Source: Paenarthrobacter nitroguajacolicus JCM 14115
GTDB lineage: Bacteria; Actinomycetota; Actinomycetes; Actinomycetales; Micrococcaceae
NCBI GenBank assembly: GCA_001313365.1
Contig: BBFS01000001.1
Span: 159,847 to 223,846 of the forward strand
Length of the DNA: 64,000 nucleotides
Direction: 5' to 3'
The notes beneath the pieces were generated by a model. It was not told the DNA's origin, did no database searches, and was given only the letters and a program-made list of their open reading frames with translations. Below, one piece after another: positions 40,024-50,812 of the stretch (within the stretch, counting starts at the first letter, position 1; every line of letters starts with the position of its first letter). The translations under genes and the position numbers were made by a program.

Positions 40024-41245
40024 AACCTGGTGTACTGCAGCAGTGCTGCGGTTCCCATGCCGCCTGCAATGCTGATCATTGCCAACGCCAACGGAGTCTC
40101 TCCATCCGTTGCATATCGGCTGCGTGCCTGGGCCATCAACCGCGTCACCAGGACCGCTCCCGAGGCGCCGTAGCCGTGGCCCAAAGCCAGCGCGCCGCCG
40201 TCCAGGTTGGCTCGCTCAGGATCTACGCCTAAGTAAGCCAGACATGCAATCGTTTGGGAGGCGAACGCCTCGTTGAACTCAATCAGGTCAAGGTCTCCTG
40301 CGGCCACGTCGTGGCGGCTTAAGAGCCGTTCGGCGCGTGGGCTGCTCCGATACCAAGGAGTTCCGGATCAACCCCCCCGCCGTGTCGCACCCCCCCAGTA
40401 CCAATAGTCCGTCCGAGGCTCCCATCTCACGGGCCCGCTCGAGTGACGTTATGACCACCGCTGAGGCTGCGTCTGCGTCGAAACAGGAGTTGGCCGCCGT
40501 GACCGTTCCATCCGGGACGAACGCGGCTGGGAACCTCGACATCAGCGGCGCCCGCAGGGTCGCTTTGGGGGGCCGTCATCGAAATCCACCAATTTTTCGT
40601 TGCTCTTGAGCGGAACGATCTCCTCCGCAAAGGAGCCCGCACTTGCCGCCTCAACCGCGCGGCGATGGCTCCGGAGTGCGTACTCGTCCTGTTTCTCCCG
40701 GGTCACGCCAAACGCGCGGGCCACGTTCTCCGCCGCAACACCCATGTCGGGGTCGCCGAACTGTGGAGGCACAAAGCTGGCCCTTGAGTAAAACTCCAGT
40801 TCGCCGTCGTCGGTTCTGTTGGCCCTGGCCGGTGCGGTACTGATGCTCTCAACGCCGCCGGCAAGGTACAGCGGATTACCCCCCCCTGCAGCCACCAGCC
40901 GTGACGCCAGCGCAATGGCGTCCAGGCCTGAACCGCACTGCCGGTCAACGGTAAGGCCCGGTACGGTGACGGGCAAGCCGGCCTGGAGTGCGGCAAACCG
41001 GGCCACATTCCCTCCCCCCCGCCCACGGCGTTTCCGATGATGACATCGTCCACATCCGCAGGGTCCGCATGTACCTTCTGCAGAAGCGAACCCAGCACGG
41101 GTGCCATGAGATCCGGCGCACGGAGATGCTTCAGTTGCCCGTTGGCACGACAAATCGGAGACCGGAGCGCGGCGATGATGACGGGTTGCCGGGATTCGTT
41201 GGAGCCGTGTTGCAACTCTTCGGCGCCAGGCTTGCCGCTACCCAA
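40020..41245 (-). CDS. Thiolase-family acyltransferase (acetyl-CoA acetyltransferase)
   Basis: About 405 residues. VIIAALRSPICRANG, then the active Cys in VPGLTVDRQCGSGLDAIALA, ENVARAFGVTREKQDEYALR, FAAFVPDGTVTAANSCFDAD (order FPAAFVPDG), IEFNEAFASQTIACLAYLG, the His loop ANLDGGALALGHGYGASGA with His in GHGYGASG rather than the usual GHPxGASG, and SIAGGMGTAALLQ where the second catalytic Cys (CxGxG) is replaced by Ala. The start is unclear near 41245 (TTG). It lies just after an AMP-ligase gene. Breaks lie near 40330, 40560 and 41010. Confidence 0.86.
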
Positions 41246-41254
41246 AGGCTGCCG

Positions 41255-42665
41255 TTACCCAAGGGGGCTGTGCCCGGGGGGTCATGATTCTTGATCCAGT
41301 CCAGCAGGACTTTCCTGCTGACCTTGCCCCCCCGGTCAGTCATGGGCAACTCCGCCAATAAGTAGTACTGCAACGGCCATTTATCCCGTGCCAGCAGACC
41401 ATCCAGGCCCGTGCGCAGCTGCGTGGCGGTGACCGCACCATAGGCAGGCACGACGCCGGCAATCACCTTTTGGCCGCGGATATCGTCAGGTGCCCCGGCG
41501 GCAATCGCAACGTCCACACCGGGGGGGACGGAGGCAACTGCAAGCTCAACCTCATGCGGGTAGACGTTCTTTCCAGAGGTGATGATCATGTCCGAGCGGC
41601 GGCCGAGAATGTGAAGGGTGCCGTTTTCCAGGAAGCCCTGATCCCCCACGGTGTACCAGCCATCAAGGCACCGCAGGGCTTGGCCATCGTCTCCCCAAAG
41701 GTAGCCGTTGCTGACCATTCCGCTGCGAACGCTGATATTGCCGTGGTCGCCGTCCGGCACGGACCTGCCGGTGTCATCGAGGATGCTCAGTTCAACACCC
41801 GGGAAAGGCAAGCCAATGCCGGTGCCACCGGCGTCCAGTGGTTCACCAGCGGCAAGTCGGGTGCCGGAAACAAAGCTCAACTCGGAGGCACCGTAGTACT
41901 CGTAAATGGCCGCATGGGGGGGCGCCCACCGCCGGGCCGCCTCCAAGGTCCGGGCGTCCAACTTGGAACCCGCGCAAATGATGCTGCGGATGCCGGAAGC
42001 ATCAACGTCGCCGGCGAGTCCCCCCGTTCGCTGAGTAGACGCAGCGCCGTGGGTGCCAGGACCAGCCGGGTGATTCCGTCGTGACTGATGGCAGCATGGG
42101 CGTCGCCGACGTCGAACGACTCAAGCGTGTGGAACGCGGCCCCCCCGCGTACAGGCATTCCGAGAGGGCATACAGGTTCAGGCTGGCTGACAGGGGCCCC
42201 CCCGGCGCAGGGTGCAATCGTCCTGCGTAAGGCCAAAAAATTCGATGGACGCTTCGAACGACACTTGCCAGGAACGACGGGACCTGGTGAATGCTTTGGG
42301 AACCGAAGTAGTGCCGGACGTGAGACCGATGAGGAAGGTACTTGACGGGTTTCCGTCTACCAACCGGCATCAATGGTGGTGGTGGTCCCGACAACGCGTG
42401 ATGAAACTTCCTCGATCATGGGGGAGCGGCCATTCGGGATCCAGCACCGCACAGCGACGCTCCCCCCCGCCACCGCGGCCGCGTAGCGCTCAACAAAGCG
42501 CACGGAGTTGGGCTCGGCAAGAACAGTAGTGGCAGTCGTGTCGCCCAGCAGCCCTGCTGCAGCGTCGCGAAGTCCCGCCCAGGTGAGCCGGCTGCTGCCC
42601 ACAACGACGGCGGTGTCGTGGGGGCGCTCTTCGGCCCAGAGCTGAAGTTTGTCCAGGAAAGGCAT
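41255..42665 (-). CDS. AMP-dependent acyl-CoA synthetase/ligase
   Basis: About 465 residues, MenE/FadD-like. It activates a carboxylic acid as acyl-AMP and then acyl-CoA. DKLQLWAEERPHDTAVVV, the P-loop STFLIGLTSGTTSVPKAF, AIYEYYGASELSFVSG, WYTVGDQGFLENGTLHILGR, SDMIITSGKNVYPHEVELAV, and the closing catalytic Lys region TDRGGKVSRKVLLDWI (a run adds one Gly). The true end is read as TAA 41255-41257 if the C6 at 41276 is really C4; otherwise the frame would run on to 41131. Breaks lie near 42370, 42200, 42145 and 42020. It forms a pair with the thiolase gene. Confidence 0.85.
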
Positions 42666-42729
42666 CCACACAATTTTACGGCAGTGTTCGGCCCCCCCGG
42701 GCACCAAAAGTGACGTCTATTCTGACTGT

Positions 42730-43646
42730 ATGAGTTTCAATGACGGCGCGCAGCTTGACCCCCCCTCGCAAGTAGAAGACCGACGTGGCGGCGGCATGGG
42801 CCGCGGCACCAAGATCGGCGGTGGCATCGGCGGTGGAATAGTGGTGCTGTTGCTGGCACTTTTCGGTTTCAACCCCCAACATCCTCGGGGGGGACCTGAC
42901 AGGTAGCGGAAGCCAGCCACCCGCCGTCGAAAGTGGTGGCGGGTCCGGAGGTGTCCAGGAATGCCAGACAGGCGCCGATGCGGACAAACGGCTGGACTGC
43001 CGGATCACAGGGACAGTGAACAGCCTCAATGCCTTTTGGCCTGCCTACCTTGCTGACTACAACGTGCAGTATCCCCCCCGTCCCAAGACCGTCATTTTTA
43101 GCCAAGCCACAAACACCGGTTGCGGTGCGGCCACAAGTGCCGTGGGTCCGTTCTACTGCCCTGCGGACACCACCGCATACTTTGATCCTGGATTCTTTGA
43201 TGACCTGGTAACCCGGTTCGGCTCCTCAGGAGGTCCCCTGGCACAGGAGTATGTAGTGGCCCACGAATTTGGTCACCACGTCCAGAATGTCCTCGGTAAC
43301 CTTGACCAAGCCCAGCAGGACCCGCAAGGTCCCCCAGTCCGGCGCCGTCAGGGTGGAGCTCCAGGCTGATTGTTATGCGGGACTTTGGGTCCGGCACGCC
43401 ACCACCCAAACGGACGCCAGCGGCAAGCCCTTCCTTGATCCCCTGACCCAGCAGGACCTGCAGGATGCGCTCTCGGCCGCTTCCGCCGTTGGTGATGACC
43501 GGATCCAGGAGGCGGCTACCGGCAGGGTGTCTCCTGAATCCTGGACCCACGGGTCCAGTGAGCAGCGGCAGAAGTGGTTCTATCAGGGATACACCACGGG
43601 CGATATCAACAAGTGCGACACCTTTGGGGGGGTGGCTGCGCCGTAG
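42730..43646 (+). CDS. YpfJ-family neutral zinc metallopeptidase
   Basis: About 300 residues. A glycine-rich N-terminus (MGRGTKIGGGIGGG) leads to one membrane helix (IVVLLLALFGFNP); the exported domain has LNAFWPAYLADYNVQY, CGAATSAVGPFYCPADTTAY with two Cys, and the zinc motif VVAHEFGHHVQN. Family relatives have a downstream ELQADCYAGLW, present here after a frame repair near 43330. Natural substrates are unknown. It is divergent from the AMP-ligase gene. Breaks lie near 42885 and 43330. Confidence 0.9.
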
Positions 43647-43683
43647 TGCATTTGACGACATGAGCGCATTGACGACATAAAAA

Positions 43684-43722
43684 AAGGAAGGGTTCCGGGT
43701 TTGCCGCCCGGAACCCTTCCTT
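43684..43722. terminator. Bidirectional terminator between the metallopeptidase and suf operon
   Basis: Perfect 16-base arms AAGGAAGGGTTCCGGG and CCCGGAACCCTTCCTT with a seven-base loop. An A7 tract lies to the left, so on the minus strand the hairpin ends in TTTTTT. It ends the suf operon. Confidence 0.9.
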
Positions 43723-43752
43723 GTGCCCGCCGAAGCGAGCAAAAACTGCTGA

Positions 43753-44085
43753 TCAGATGTTGAAGCCGAGGGCCCGCATCTGGTCCTTGCCGTCGTCGGT
43801 GATCCGCTCGGGACCCCATGGCGGCATCCATACCCAGTTCAGGCGCCAATCATCAACCACGCCGTCGAGGGACTTGCCCACCTGCTCTTCAAGCACGTCC
43901 GTCAGCGGGCAAGCCGCCGTGGTCAGCGTCATGTCGATCAGGAGTGCGCCGTCTTCGTCGGAGTACTTGAGCCCGTAGAGAAGGCCCAGGTCCACAATGT
44001 TGACTCCGAGTTCCGGGTCAATAACGTCCTTGAGCGCTTCTTCGACGTCCTCGAGACTGGTTCGCGCCGTGTTGATTTCGGTCAT
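43753..44085 (-). CDS. sufT: Metal-sulfur cluster assembly factor (SufT/DUF59)
   Basis: An intact frame of 110 residues: SLEDVEEALKDVIDPELGVN, IVDLGLLYGLKYSDEDG, the conserved Cys in MTLTTAACPLTDVLEEQV, and WMPPWGPERITDDGKDQMRA. This is the DUF59 protein that ends actinobacterial suf operons and helps mature Fe-S proteins. It follows sufC by 13 bases. The PP in WMPPWG is native to the family and is not a run artefact. Confidence 0.94.
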   Translation of the reverse strand: MTEINTARTSLEDVEEALKDVIDPELGVNIVDLGLLYGLKYSDEDGALLIDMTLTTAACPLTDVLEEQVGKSLDGVVDDWRLNWVWMPPWGPERITDDGKDQMRALGFNI

Positions 44086-44098
44086 GGAACGATCCTAA

Positions 44099-44882
44099 CT
44101 AGGCCTGCACAGCAGGAGCAACGGCAACGCCTGCGCCCGGAGCGTAACGGTCGTAGCCTCATCCTCAAGGCGGTCCGCGAGCTCGGGTCCGCCCTCTTCA
44201 ACAACCTTGCCGTCAACGAACACGTGAACGAAGTCCGGCTTGATGTAGCGCAGGATACGGGTGTAGTGGGTGATGAGCAGGGTGCCCATGTTGCCCTCTT
44301 CGTGCGCGCGGTTGACGCCCTCGGAGACGACCTTCAAAGCGTCGACGTCCAGGCCGGAGTCGGTCTCGTCAAGGATGGCGAACTTCGGCTTGAAAAGTTC
44401 GAGCTGAAGGATTTCAACGCGCTTCTTCTCACCACCGGAGAAGCCTTCGTTGACGTTGCGCTGTGCGAAGTCGGCGTCGATACGCAGCTGCTGCATCGCT
44501 GCCTTGACGTCCTTGGTCCACGTGCGAAGGGCCGGTGCTTCGCCGTCGATCGCCGTTTTGGCGGTCCGCAGGAAGTTGGTCATGGTGACGCCGGGAACCT
44601 CTACCGGGTACTGCATGGCCAGGAAGACGCCTGCACGGGCGCGCTCGTCGACGCTCATTTCCAGCACGTCTTCGCCATCCAGCGTGATGGTGCCGCTGGT
44701 GACGTTGTAGCGCGGGTGGCCGGCGATGGTGGAGGCAAGCGTGGACTTGCCAGAGCCGTTGGGGCCCATGATGGCGTGCGTTTCACCGGTCTTGATGGTG
44801 AGGCTGACGCCTTCAGGATCTCCTTGGTGCCCTGCTCCGTCTCGATGCTGACGTGCAGGTCCTTGATTTCAAGAGTTGACAT
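44099..44882 (-). CDS. sufC: Fe-S cluster assembly ATPase
   Basis: About 255 residues; drives the SufBCD scaffold. [20 protein letters not shown]; Walker [41 protein letters not shown] (the SufC Q-loop); [40 protein letters not shown] as Walker B and D-loop; [17 protein letters not shown]. Start ATG 44882. Breaks lie near 44815 and 44155. Only small runs are present, so the gene is less damaged than most. Confidence 0.96.
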
Positions 44883-44925
44883 GCTCTTCTTTCTTTCCGT
44901 TCGTAAGTCTGGCGGTACTGGGCGC

Positions 44926-45287
44926 TCAGTAGTGATCTACCGAGGCGCCGTTCACAACGTTGGTCACGTCCACGTAAACGTCGTCTCCGTCGATGGTGAC
45001 GGCGAAAACGGGGGACGGGGGTCGTAAGCAGGCAGCTGGAGGGGCTGTCCGCTGCGGAGGTCGAACTGGGAACCATGTCCCCAGCATTCAATCGCGCAGC
45101 CTTCAACCTCACCTTCGGACAACGAGATGTCCGCGTGCGAGCAGGTATCGGCGATGGCGTGGATGTCGCCCATCGAGTCCCTGACGATGGCTACGGGGGG
45201 GTAGTCATCAATCAGGACGCGCAGCGCTTGCTTGACCTGGATGTCATTGGCGTTGCATACCAGTTCGCCCTTGGTTTCTTCACTCAT
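44926..45287 (-). CDS. Rieske-type ferredoxin of the suf operon
   Basis: About 118 residues. The [2Fe-2S] ligands are in ADTCSHADISLSEGEVEG and AIECWGHGSQFDLRSGQP, giving CxH and CxxH. Actinobacterial suf operons usually have such a ferredoxin between sufD and sufC; it may supply electrons. DDYPPVAIV has an extra Pro from a C7 run. The C-terminus VYVDVTNVVNGASVDHY ends at TGA 44926-44928 after a repair near 45010. Confidence 0.9.
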
Positions 45288-45308
45288 TGTTGCTCTGCCT
45301 GGCCTGTC

Positions 45309-46619
45309 TTAGTTGTCGGTCGCGGCGAGTTCGCGCTCAACAGCTGCGGTCAGGCGCTCTTCGATTGCCGGGACCTTGATCTGCTGGATGATCTCGTTGA
45401 GGAAGCCTCGGACCACCAGGCGGCGTGCAACCTTTTCCGGGATGCCACGGGCCATGAGGTAGAACAGGTGCTCGTCATCAAAACGGCCTGTGGCGCTGGC
45501 GTGGCCTGCACCTTCAATCAAACCGGTTTCGATTTCGAGGTTGGGAACCGAGTCCGCGCGGGCACCATCGGTGAGGACCAGGTTACGGTTGGCCTCGTAG
45601 GTATCCGTGCCCTCTGCTTCCTTGCGGATCAGGACGTCGCGACCCACACGCTGTGGGCGTTGCGGCCCTGAAGGGCGCCCTTGTAGAGCACGCGCGACTT
45701 GCAGTTGGCCACTGCGTGGTCAACGAAGAGCCGCTGCTCAAGGTGCTGTCCGGCGTCTGCGAAGTACAGGCCGAACATTTCGACGTCGGCACCCGGCGCG
45801 GTGAAGCGCGTGGACGGCGTAACGCGCACGAGGTCGCCGCCAAGGCTGACGACGATGTGCTTGAACTTGGCATCGCGGCCGATCTTTGCCTGCTGCGATG
45901 ACGCGTGGACAGCGTTATCCGCCCATTCCTGCAAGGACACAACGGTCAGTTCAGCGCCGTCTTCAACGATGATTTCAACGTTCTCGGACACAACTGCGGA
46001 ACCCTGGTGGTCCAGAACCACAACGGCCTTGGAGAATCGTTCTGCCACGATCACGATGTGCTGGGCAGACGGTGCCTCGCCAGCGCCGGTAATCAGGACA
46101 GAAACTTCACTTTCGGCCTGCAGCTCGGCGGGCACCGTGACGACAGTGGCCTCGGCGAAGTTCTCCCACGCGTTGGCAGACACGAGGTCCTCCGGGATTG
46201 CCGCCTGGCCAATGCGCTTGTCATCGCGGCCAACGGTTTCAACAACGACGCCGGCCGGTGCAGTGACGCTGACAGCCGGAGCTGCGCCGTTAAGTACTTC
46301 GGTGTGGAGGCCACGCAGCGCTTCAGCGGCGTGAACCGCCAGTCTTCCTCGAGGCCGTTAAGTGGCTTGAAGTCCGCCAGCTTGTAAGAGGTGAGACGAC
46401 CGCGCGGGAGCTGTCCGGAATCCCAACGCCGCCACCATGCGAGTGGCTCTTGGCCGAAGCACCGGCGAGCGGACCAGCGGAAGGCTGCTCCGACGTCGTG
46501 CTGGTGTTCGTTCCGGTGTTGACGGGCGAAAGGTTCTCGCCTTCCTCGGTGAAGCCGTTGATAAACGGCTGGGCCGAGGGCGCGCCGATGCGCGCCTTTT
46601 CAGTAGTGATATCAGTCAT
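45309..46619 (-). CDS. sufD: Fe-S cluster assembly protein SufD
   Basis: About 435 residues; forms the scaffold with SufB and SufC. The middle beta-helix is seen in [20 protein letters not shown] and [40 protein letters not shown] and [20 protein letters not shown] follow; the C-terminal block has [20 protein letters not shown] with the key His, and [20 protein letters not shown]. The start ATG 46619 overlaps the sufB stop by eight bases. Breaks lie near 46400, 46350, 46190 and 45645. Confidence 0.95.
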
Positions 46620-48083
46620 TGTTAACCGACGGACCTTCCATCTGCAGTTCAATCAGGCGGTTCAGCTCAAGAGCGTATTCCATGGGCAATTCACGCGCGA
46701 TCGGCTCGATGAAGCCGCGCACGATCATAGCCATGGCCTCGTCCTCAGGCATGCCGCGGGACATCAGATAGAAGAGCTGCTCTTCGCTGACGCGTGAAAC
46801 GGTGGCCTCGTGGCCCATCACAACGTCATCCTCGCGGATGTCGATGTACGGGTACGTGTCCGAACGGGAAATGGTGTCCACCAGGAGGGCGTCACAACGA
46901 ACGGTGTTGGCCGAGTGCTTGGCGCCTTCACGGACCTGTACCAGGCCGCGGTACGCAGCGCGTCCGCCGCCGCGGGCCACGGACTTGGAAATGATGGAGC
47001 TCTTGGTGTTCGGTGCGATGTGCACCATCTTGGACCCGGTGTCCTGGTGCTGGCCCTCGCCGGCGAAAGCGATGGACAGCGTCTCGCCCTTGGCGTGCTC
47101 GCCAACGAGGTAAACGGCCGGGTACTTCATGGTCACCTTGGAACCGATATTGCCATCGATCCACTCCATGGTGGCGCCCTCTTCGCAGATGGCGCGCTTG
47201 GTAACCAGGTTGTACACGTTGGTGGACCAGTTCTGGATGGTGGTGTAGCGGACGCGGGCGCCTTCTTCACGATGATCTCCACAACAGCCGAGTGCAGCGA
47301 GTCCGAGGTGTAGATCGGAGCCGTGCAGCCTTCGATGTAGTGAACGTAGGAGTCTTCATCGGCGATGATCAGCGTGCGCTCGAACTGGCCCATGTTTTCC
47401 GTGTTGATACGGAAGTATGCCTGGAGGGGGATGTCAACGTGCACGCCCTTGGGCACGTACACGAAGGATCCGCCGGACCATACGGCCGTGTTCAGCGACG
47501 CGAACTTGTTGTCGCCCACCGGGATGATGGTGCCGAAGTACTCCTGGAAGATCTCCGGGTGTTCCCGCAGGGCGGTGTCAGTGTCCAGGAAGATGACGCC
47601 CTGGGCTTCCAGGTCCTCGCGGATCTGGTGGTAGACGACCTCGGACTCATACTGGGCTGCGACGCCGGAAACCAGGCGGCTGCGCTCAGCTTCCGGGATG
47701 CCGAGCTTTTCGTAAGTGTTTCGGATGTCTTCCGGAAGGTCTTCCCACGTTGCCGCCTGCTTCTCGGTGGACCGCACGAAGTACTTGATGTTGTCGAAGT
47801 CGATGCCCGAGAGGTCTGCACCCCAGGTAGGCATGGGCTTGCGGTCGAAGTACTTAAGGCCCTTGAGCCGCAGATCGAGCATCCATTCGGGCTCGTTCTT
47901 CTTCGAGGAAATGTCGCGGACGACCTCCTCGTTGAGGCCACGACGGGCGTTGGCGCCTACGTCGTTCTTGTCGGCCCAGCCGTACTCGTAGTTTCCGATA
48001 CCGTGCAGTTCGGGATTCTTCTCCAGAATCTCCGAGATCACAGTGCCGTCAGCTACCGCTTTCTCTGCTATTTGGTCCGTCAT
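46612..48083 (-). CDS. sufB: Fe-S cluster assembly protein SufB
   Basis: About 490 residues, the main Fe-S scaffold. [80 protein letters not shown] with a conserved Cys, [20 protein letters not shown], and [20 protein letters not shown]. Start ATG 48083 shares a base with the sufR stop (TGATG). Only one frame break, a lost C near 47262; otherwise clean. There are no seven-base runs in the gene. Confidence 0.97.
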
Positions 48084-48907
48084 CACGGCCTTTCTTGCTG
48101 GTTGTTTGATTCCTGGTACGGGTTCCCGGGCTGCTCTGCGACATCTGGGGATGCCGTGGCAGCCGGGCGCCCGGTAGGTATGTGGGTGGTGCAGACGTGT
48201 CCGCCCTGCGCGAGCGTGGAGAGGCGCCGGACATCGACACCCACCAAGCGCGAGAAGACCTTGGTCTCCGTGTCGCAGAACACGGGAAACTCTGCGGCAA
48301 GCCGCTGAATCGGGCAGTGGCCTTGGCAAAGCTGGACACTGGACAACGCTGCCGGCAGTGGCGCCTTGGCTTCGATGGAGTGGGCTGAGGCAACAAAGCC
48401 ATCACGACTGAGGGCCTTTGACAGTGCCATGGCGCGGGCGGTGATGTCATCACCGGCGGCTTCCACTTCGGGGGGGCGTAGCGGCGTTCCATGTCCGAGA
48501 AGCGTTCTTCCGCGTACTCCCGGACAGCATCCTCGCCGGCAAGTTCCTGAAGGCGCCTTAGCGCGGAGCTGGCAATATTCAGGTAATCGTCGCCGAGCTT
48601 GGACTGCCCCTGTGAGCTGAGGACGTAGCGGCGCGCCGGGCGGCCTGCGCCGGAACCGGCTTTGGCTACTCGCTTGACTTCGATAACCCCCGCTGCGTTC
48701 CAGATGGTCAAGGTGACGTCGAACTGCAGCGGGCGTGAAGCCCAGAAGGTCGCCCAGCTCCGCGGCACTTACCGGACCGTTCTCCAGTACAGCGCTCAGG
48801 ACCCGGTCCCGTGTACGGTCATCCGCGTCCGGCAGCACAGGAGAAGCACCGAAGGCCTCTGCCGCTGCAGCATGCCGCGTTGCGGGCATGGAAGTTGGAC
48901 TGCTCAT
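48083..48907 (-). CDS. sufR: Fe-S-sensing transcriptional regulator SufR
   Basis: About 274 residues. A winged helix ([40 protein letters not shown]) is followed by [20 protein letters not shown] and a C-terminal sensor with cysteines in [24 protein letters not shown] and [10 protein letters not shown], the pattern of cluster-binding SufR proteins. It should repress its own suf operon when it holds an Fe-S cluster. ATG 48907 is preferred over the in-frame GTG 48916. Breaks lie near 48690 and 48475. It is the first gene of the operon and divergent from an ABC transporter. Confidence 0.92.
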   Translation of the reverse strand: MSSPTSMPATRHAAAAEAFGASPVLPDADDRTRDRVLSAVLENGPVSAAELGDLLGFTPAAVRRHLDHLERSGGYRSQASSQSRFRRRPPGAPLRPQLTGAVQARRRLPEYCQLRAKAPSGTCRRGCCPGVRGRTLLGHGTPLRPPEVEAAGDDITARAMALSKALSRDGFVASAHSIEAKAPLPAALSSVQLCQGHCPIQRLAAEFPVFCDTETKVFSRLVGVDVRRLSTLAQGGHVCTTHIPTGRPAATASPDVAEQPGNPYQESNNQQERP

Positions 48908-48952
48908 GGAATACACAACACAATCATGTCGTAATTTGTTTCATGCATCCAG

Positions 48953-48971
48953 TAAGGCAAGACTGACCTTA
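48953..48971. promoter_or_regulatory. DtxR/IdeR-like iron box between sufR and an ABC operon
   Basis: TAAGGCAAGACTGACCTTA matches 16 of 19 positions of the actinobacterial iron box TWAGGTWAGSCTWACCTWA, on either strand. It lies 46 bases upstream of sufR and 46 upstream of the ABC ATPase start. Binding by DtxR or IdeR, and which side it controls, are inferred. Confidence 0.55.
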
Positions 48972-49016
48972 GCCAGCCGCCAAGTGTGACCGTACTACTT
49001 CCCGTAGAATACTCTG

Positions 49017-49989
49017 GTGCGATCCCCCGATTCCCCTGTCCTCACTATAGATGGACTCATTAAGGATGTAGGCCCCCTGGCCTCCCTTGACGGCAAAATG
49101 CTCAGGGTAGTCAGTGGGCTGTCCCTTGTGGCCGAACGCGGCCAAGTAACCGCCCTGTTGGGGGGGCGAACGGCGCTGGTAAAACCACCACCCTGGAGTG
49201 CGCCCAAGGCCTGCAGAAGCGGACGGGCGGACGTATTTCCCTGCTGGGAGCGGACCCCCGATACGGCAGGTGCCGACCTGAGGTCCCGTGTAGGTGTGAT
49301 GCTCCAGGACGGCGGCCTCCCGCCGTCGGCCCGTCCCATCCCGCTGTTGCGGCACGTCGCCGGCATGTACCAAAAGCCCATGAACGTTGACGCCCTGGTG
49401 GAACGGCTGGGAATCAGCCAGTTCAGCAGGACCAGCGTGCGCCGTCTTTCCGGGGGGGCCAGAAGCAGCGGCTGGCACTAGCGGCCGCCCTCGTGGGCAA
49501 TCCTGAAATCCTGTTTCTCGACGAACCCAGCGCTGGCTGGATCCGCAGTCGCGGCAAATGGTTTTCGAGCTCATTGCCGAACTGAGGGACGCCGGGATGG
49601 GCATCGTGCTGACAACGCACCTGATGGATGACGCTGAGCGCCTGGCCGACTACGTGTACATCATCGACGGCGGTCACAACGTGGTGGAGGGAACGGTAGC
49701 CGAGCTGCTCCGGCACGATCATGCCGCAGACTCGGCCATCACGGATCGGACGCTCTACTTCGATGCCCCCCCCGGAGGACTAAATTTCAACGGTGCTGTC
49801 GGTGCGGGCCTGCAGATCACCGAAACCCGCTCCGGGAGTTACTCAATCACCGGTGCCATCACGCCCAAGGACCTTGCATCATTGACGGCATGGTGGGCCG
49901 AACGGAACATCATGCCCGCCTCGCTGCGGTTGGAAGCACGTAGCCTGGAAGACGTGTTCCTGGACATTTCCGGAAGGGACCTCCGATGA
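49017..49989 (+). CDS. ABC exporter ATP-binding protein
   Basis: About 322 residues, drug-resistance type. GQVTALLG precedes a Walker A (ANGAGKTTT) that is split by a G7 run and a base loss near 49160; [20 protein letters not shown] gives the Q-loop; [20 protein letters not shown] the signature, after repair near 49465; [13 protein letters not shown] Walker [21 protein letters not shown] the H-loop. A C-terminal domain follows. Start GTG 49017 has no ribosome site, and TAGAAT lies nine bases upstream, so the message may be leaderless. The TGA overlaps the permease ATG (49986-49989). Confidence 0.9.
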
Positions 49990-50764
49990 GCAAGCTCCTC
50001 TCCTCCAACGCCGGACCGGCATCCCTGCCGCGCAGGATCATGCAGCAGGGCCGCTACGAAACCATCACCATGCTGCGGAACGGTGAGCAACTCATCCTCG
50101 CTGTCGTCCTGCCCTGATGGCCCTCGTGGGCTTGGTTGTTACCCCCGCTGCTTGACGGCCTCGGCGGTTCCCGCGTGGACGTGGCCACGCCCGGGATTCT
50201 GGCGCTGTGCGCCATGTCCACCGCCTTCACCGGCCAGGGCATCGCCACTGGTTTTGATCGCCGCTACGGAGTACTCCGCTTCCTGTCCACTACTCCCCCT
50301 TGGCAGGGGGGGCGGGCTCATCGCGGGCAAGATTCTCGCCGTGCTGGTGGTCCTGTTCCTTCAAGTACTGGTAGTCGGTGCTGTTGCCGGACTGCTGGGA
50401 TGGCAACCCCCCCGGCTCGAGGCCTGGCTTCCCGGCGCGGGGCTTCTGGTTCTTGGCGCTGCCGCCTTCACCGCCTTGGGCTTGCTGGTGGCGGGCACCG
50501 TACGGCCGGAAGCTACCCTGGCGATTACCAACCTGCTGTGGATCCTCCTCGGGGCATTGGGCGGCATTGTGGTGCCTGCTGAGCGATTGCCGTCGTTGCT
50601 TCAGGGGGATCGTTCAATTCCTTCCCTCCGGGGGGGCCCTGGGCCAAGCACTTCGGGACGCCTTCCTGTTGGGCGCTGTTCCCTTCCCCCCCGCCGTAGC
50701 AGTCCTCCTCCTGTGGACCGTACTGGCCGGCGCCGCGGCCATCCGCTGGTTCAAATGGAACTAA
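49986..50764 (+). CDS. ABC-2 type permease
   Basis: About 258 residues with six helices: EQLILAVVLPLMALVGLVVT, GILALCAMSTAFTGQGIATG, AVLVVLFLQVLVVGAVAGLL, LLVLGAAAFTALGLLVAGTV, LLWILLGALGGIVVPAERLP and AVAVLLLWTVLAGAAAIRWF. The cytoplasmic loop FDRRYGVLRFLSTTPLGR is typical of drug or lipid exporters. It starts inside the ATPase stop and precedes ctaA by 48 bases, so it could be linked to heme or cofactor export, though that is only positional. Breaks lie near 50115, 50150, 50305, 50610 and 50640. Confidence 0.88.
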
Positions 50765-50812
50765 CCCGTCCAGGCACCAACCACCAACGCAGAACTGAGA
50801 AGTGAGAAAACT

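Noticed and set aside
43753..44085. PP in SufT (WMPPWG) and PPP in pgi as run artefacts
   Set aside because: These are native family sequences and lie in runs of normal length, so not every PP is an artefact.
44224..45027. A 267-residue plus-strand frame opposite sufC
   Set aside because: Shadow of sufC; low-complexity Val/Asp/Gly composition.
47292..48308. A 338-residue open frame on the plus strand opposite sufB
   Set aside because: It mirrors sufB codon structure on the other strand; no domain is seen, and the sufB protein is unambiguous. Long antisense frames are normal in high-GC genes.
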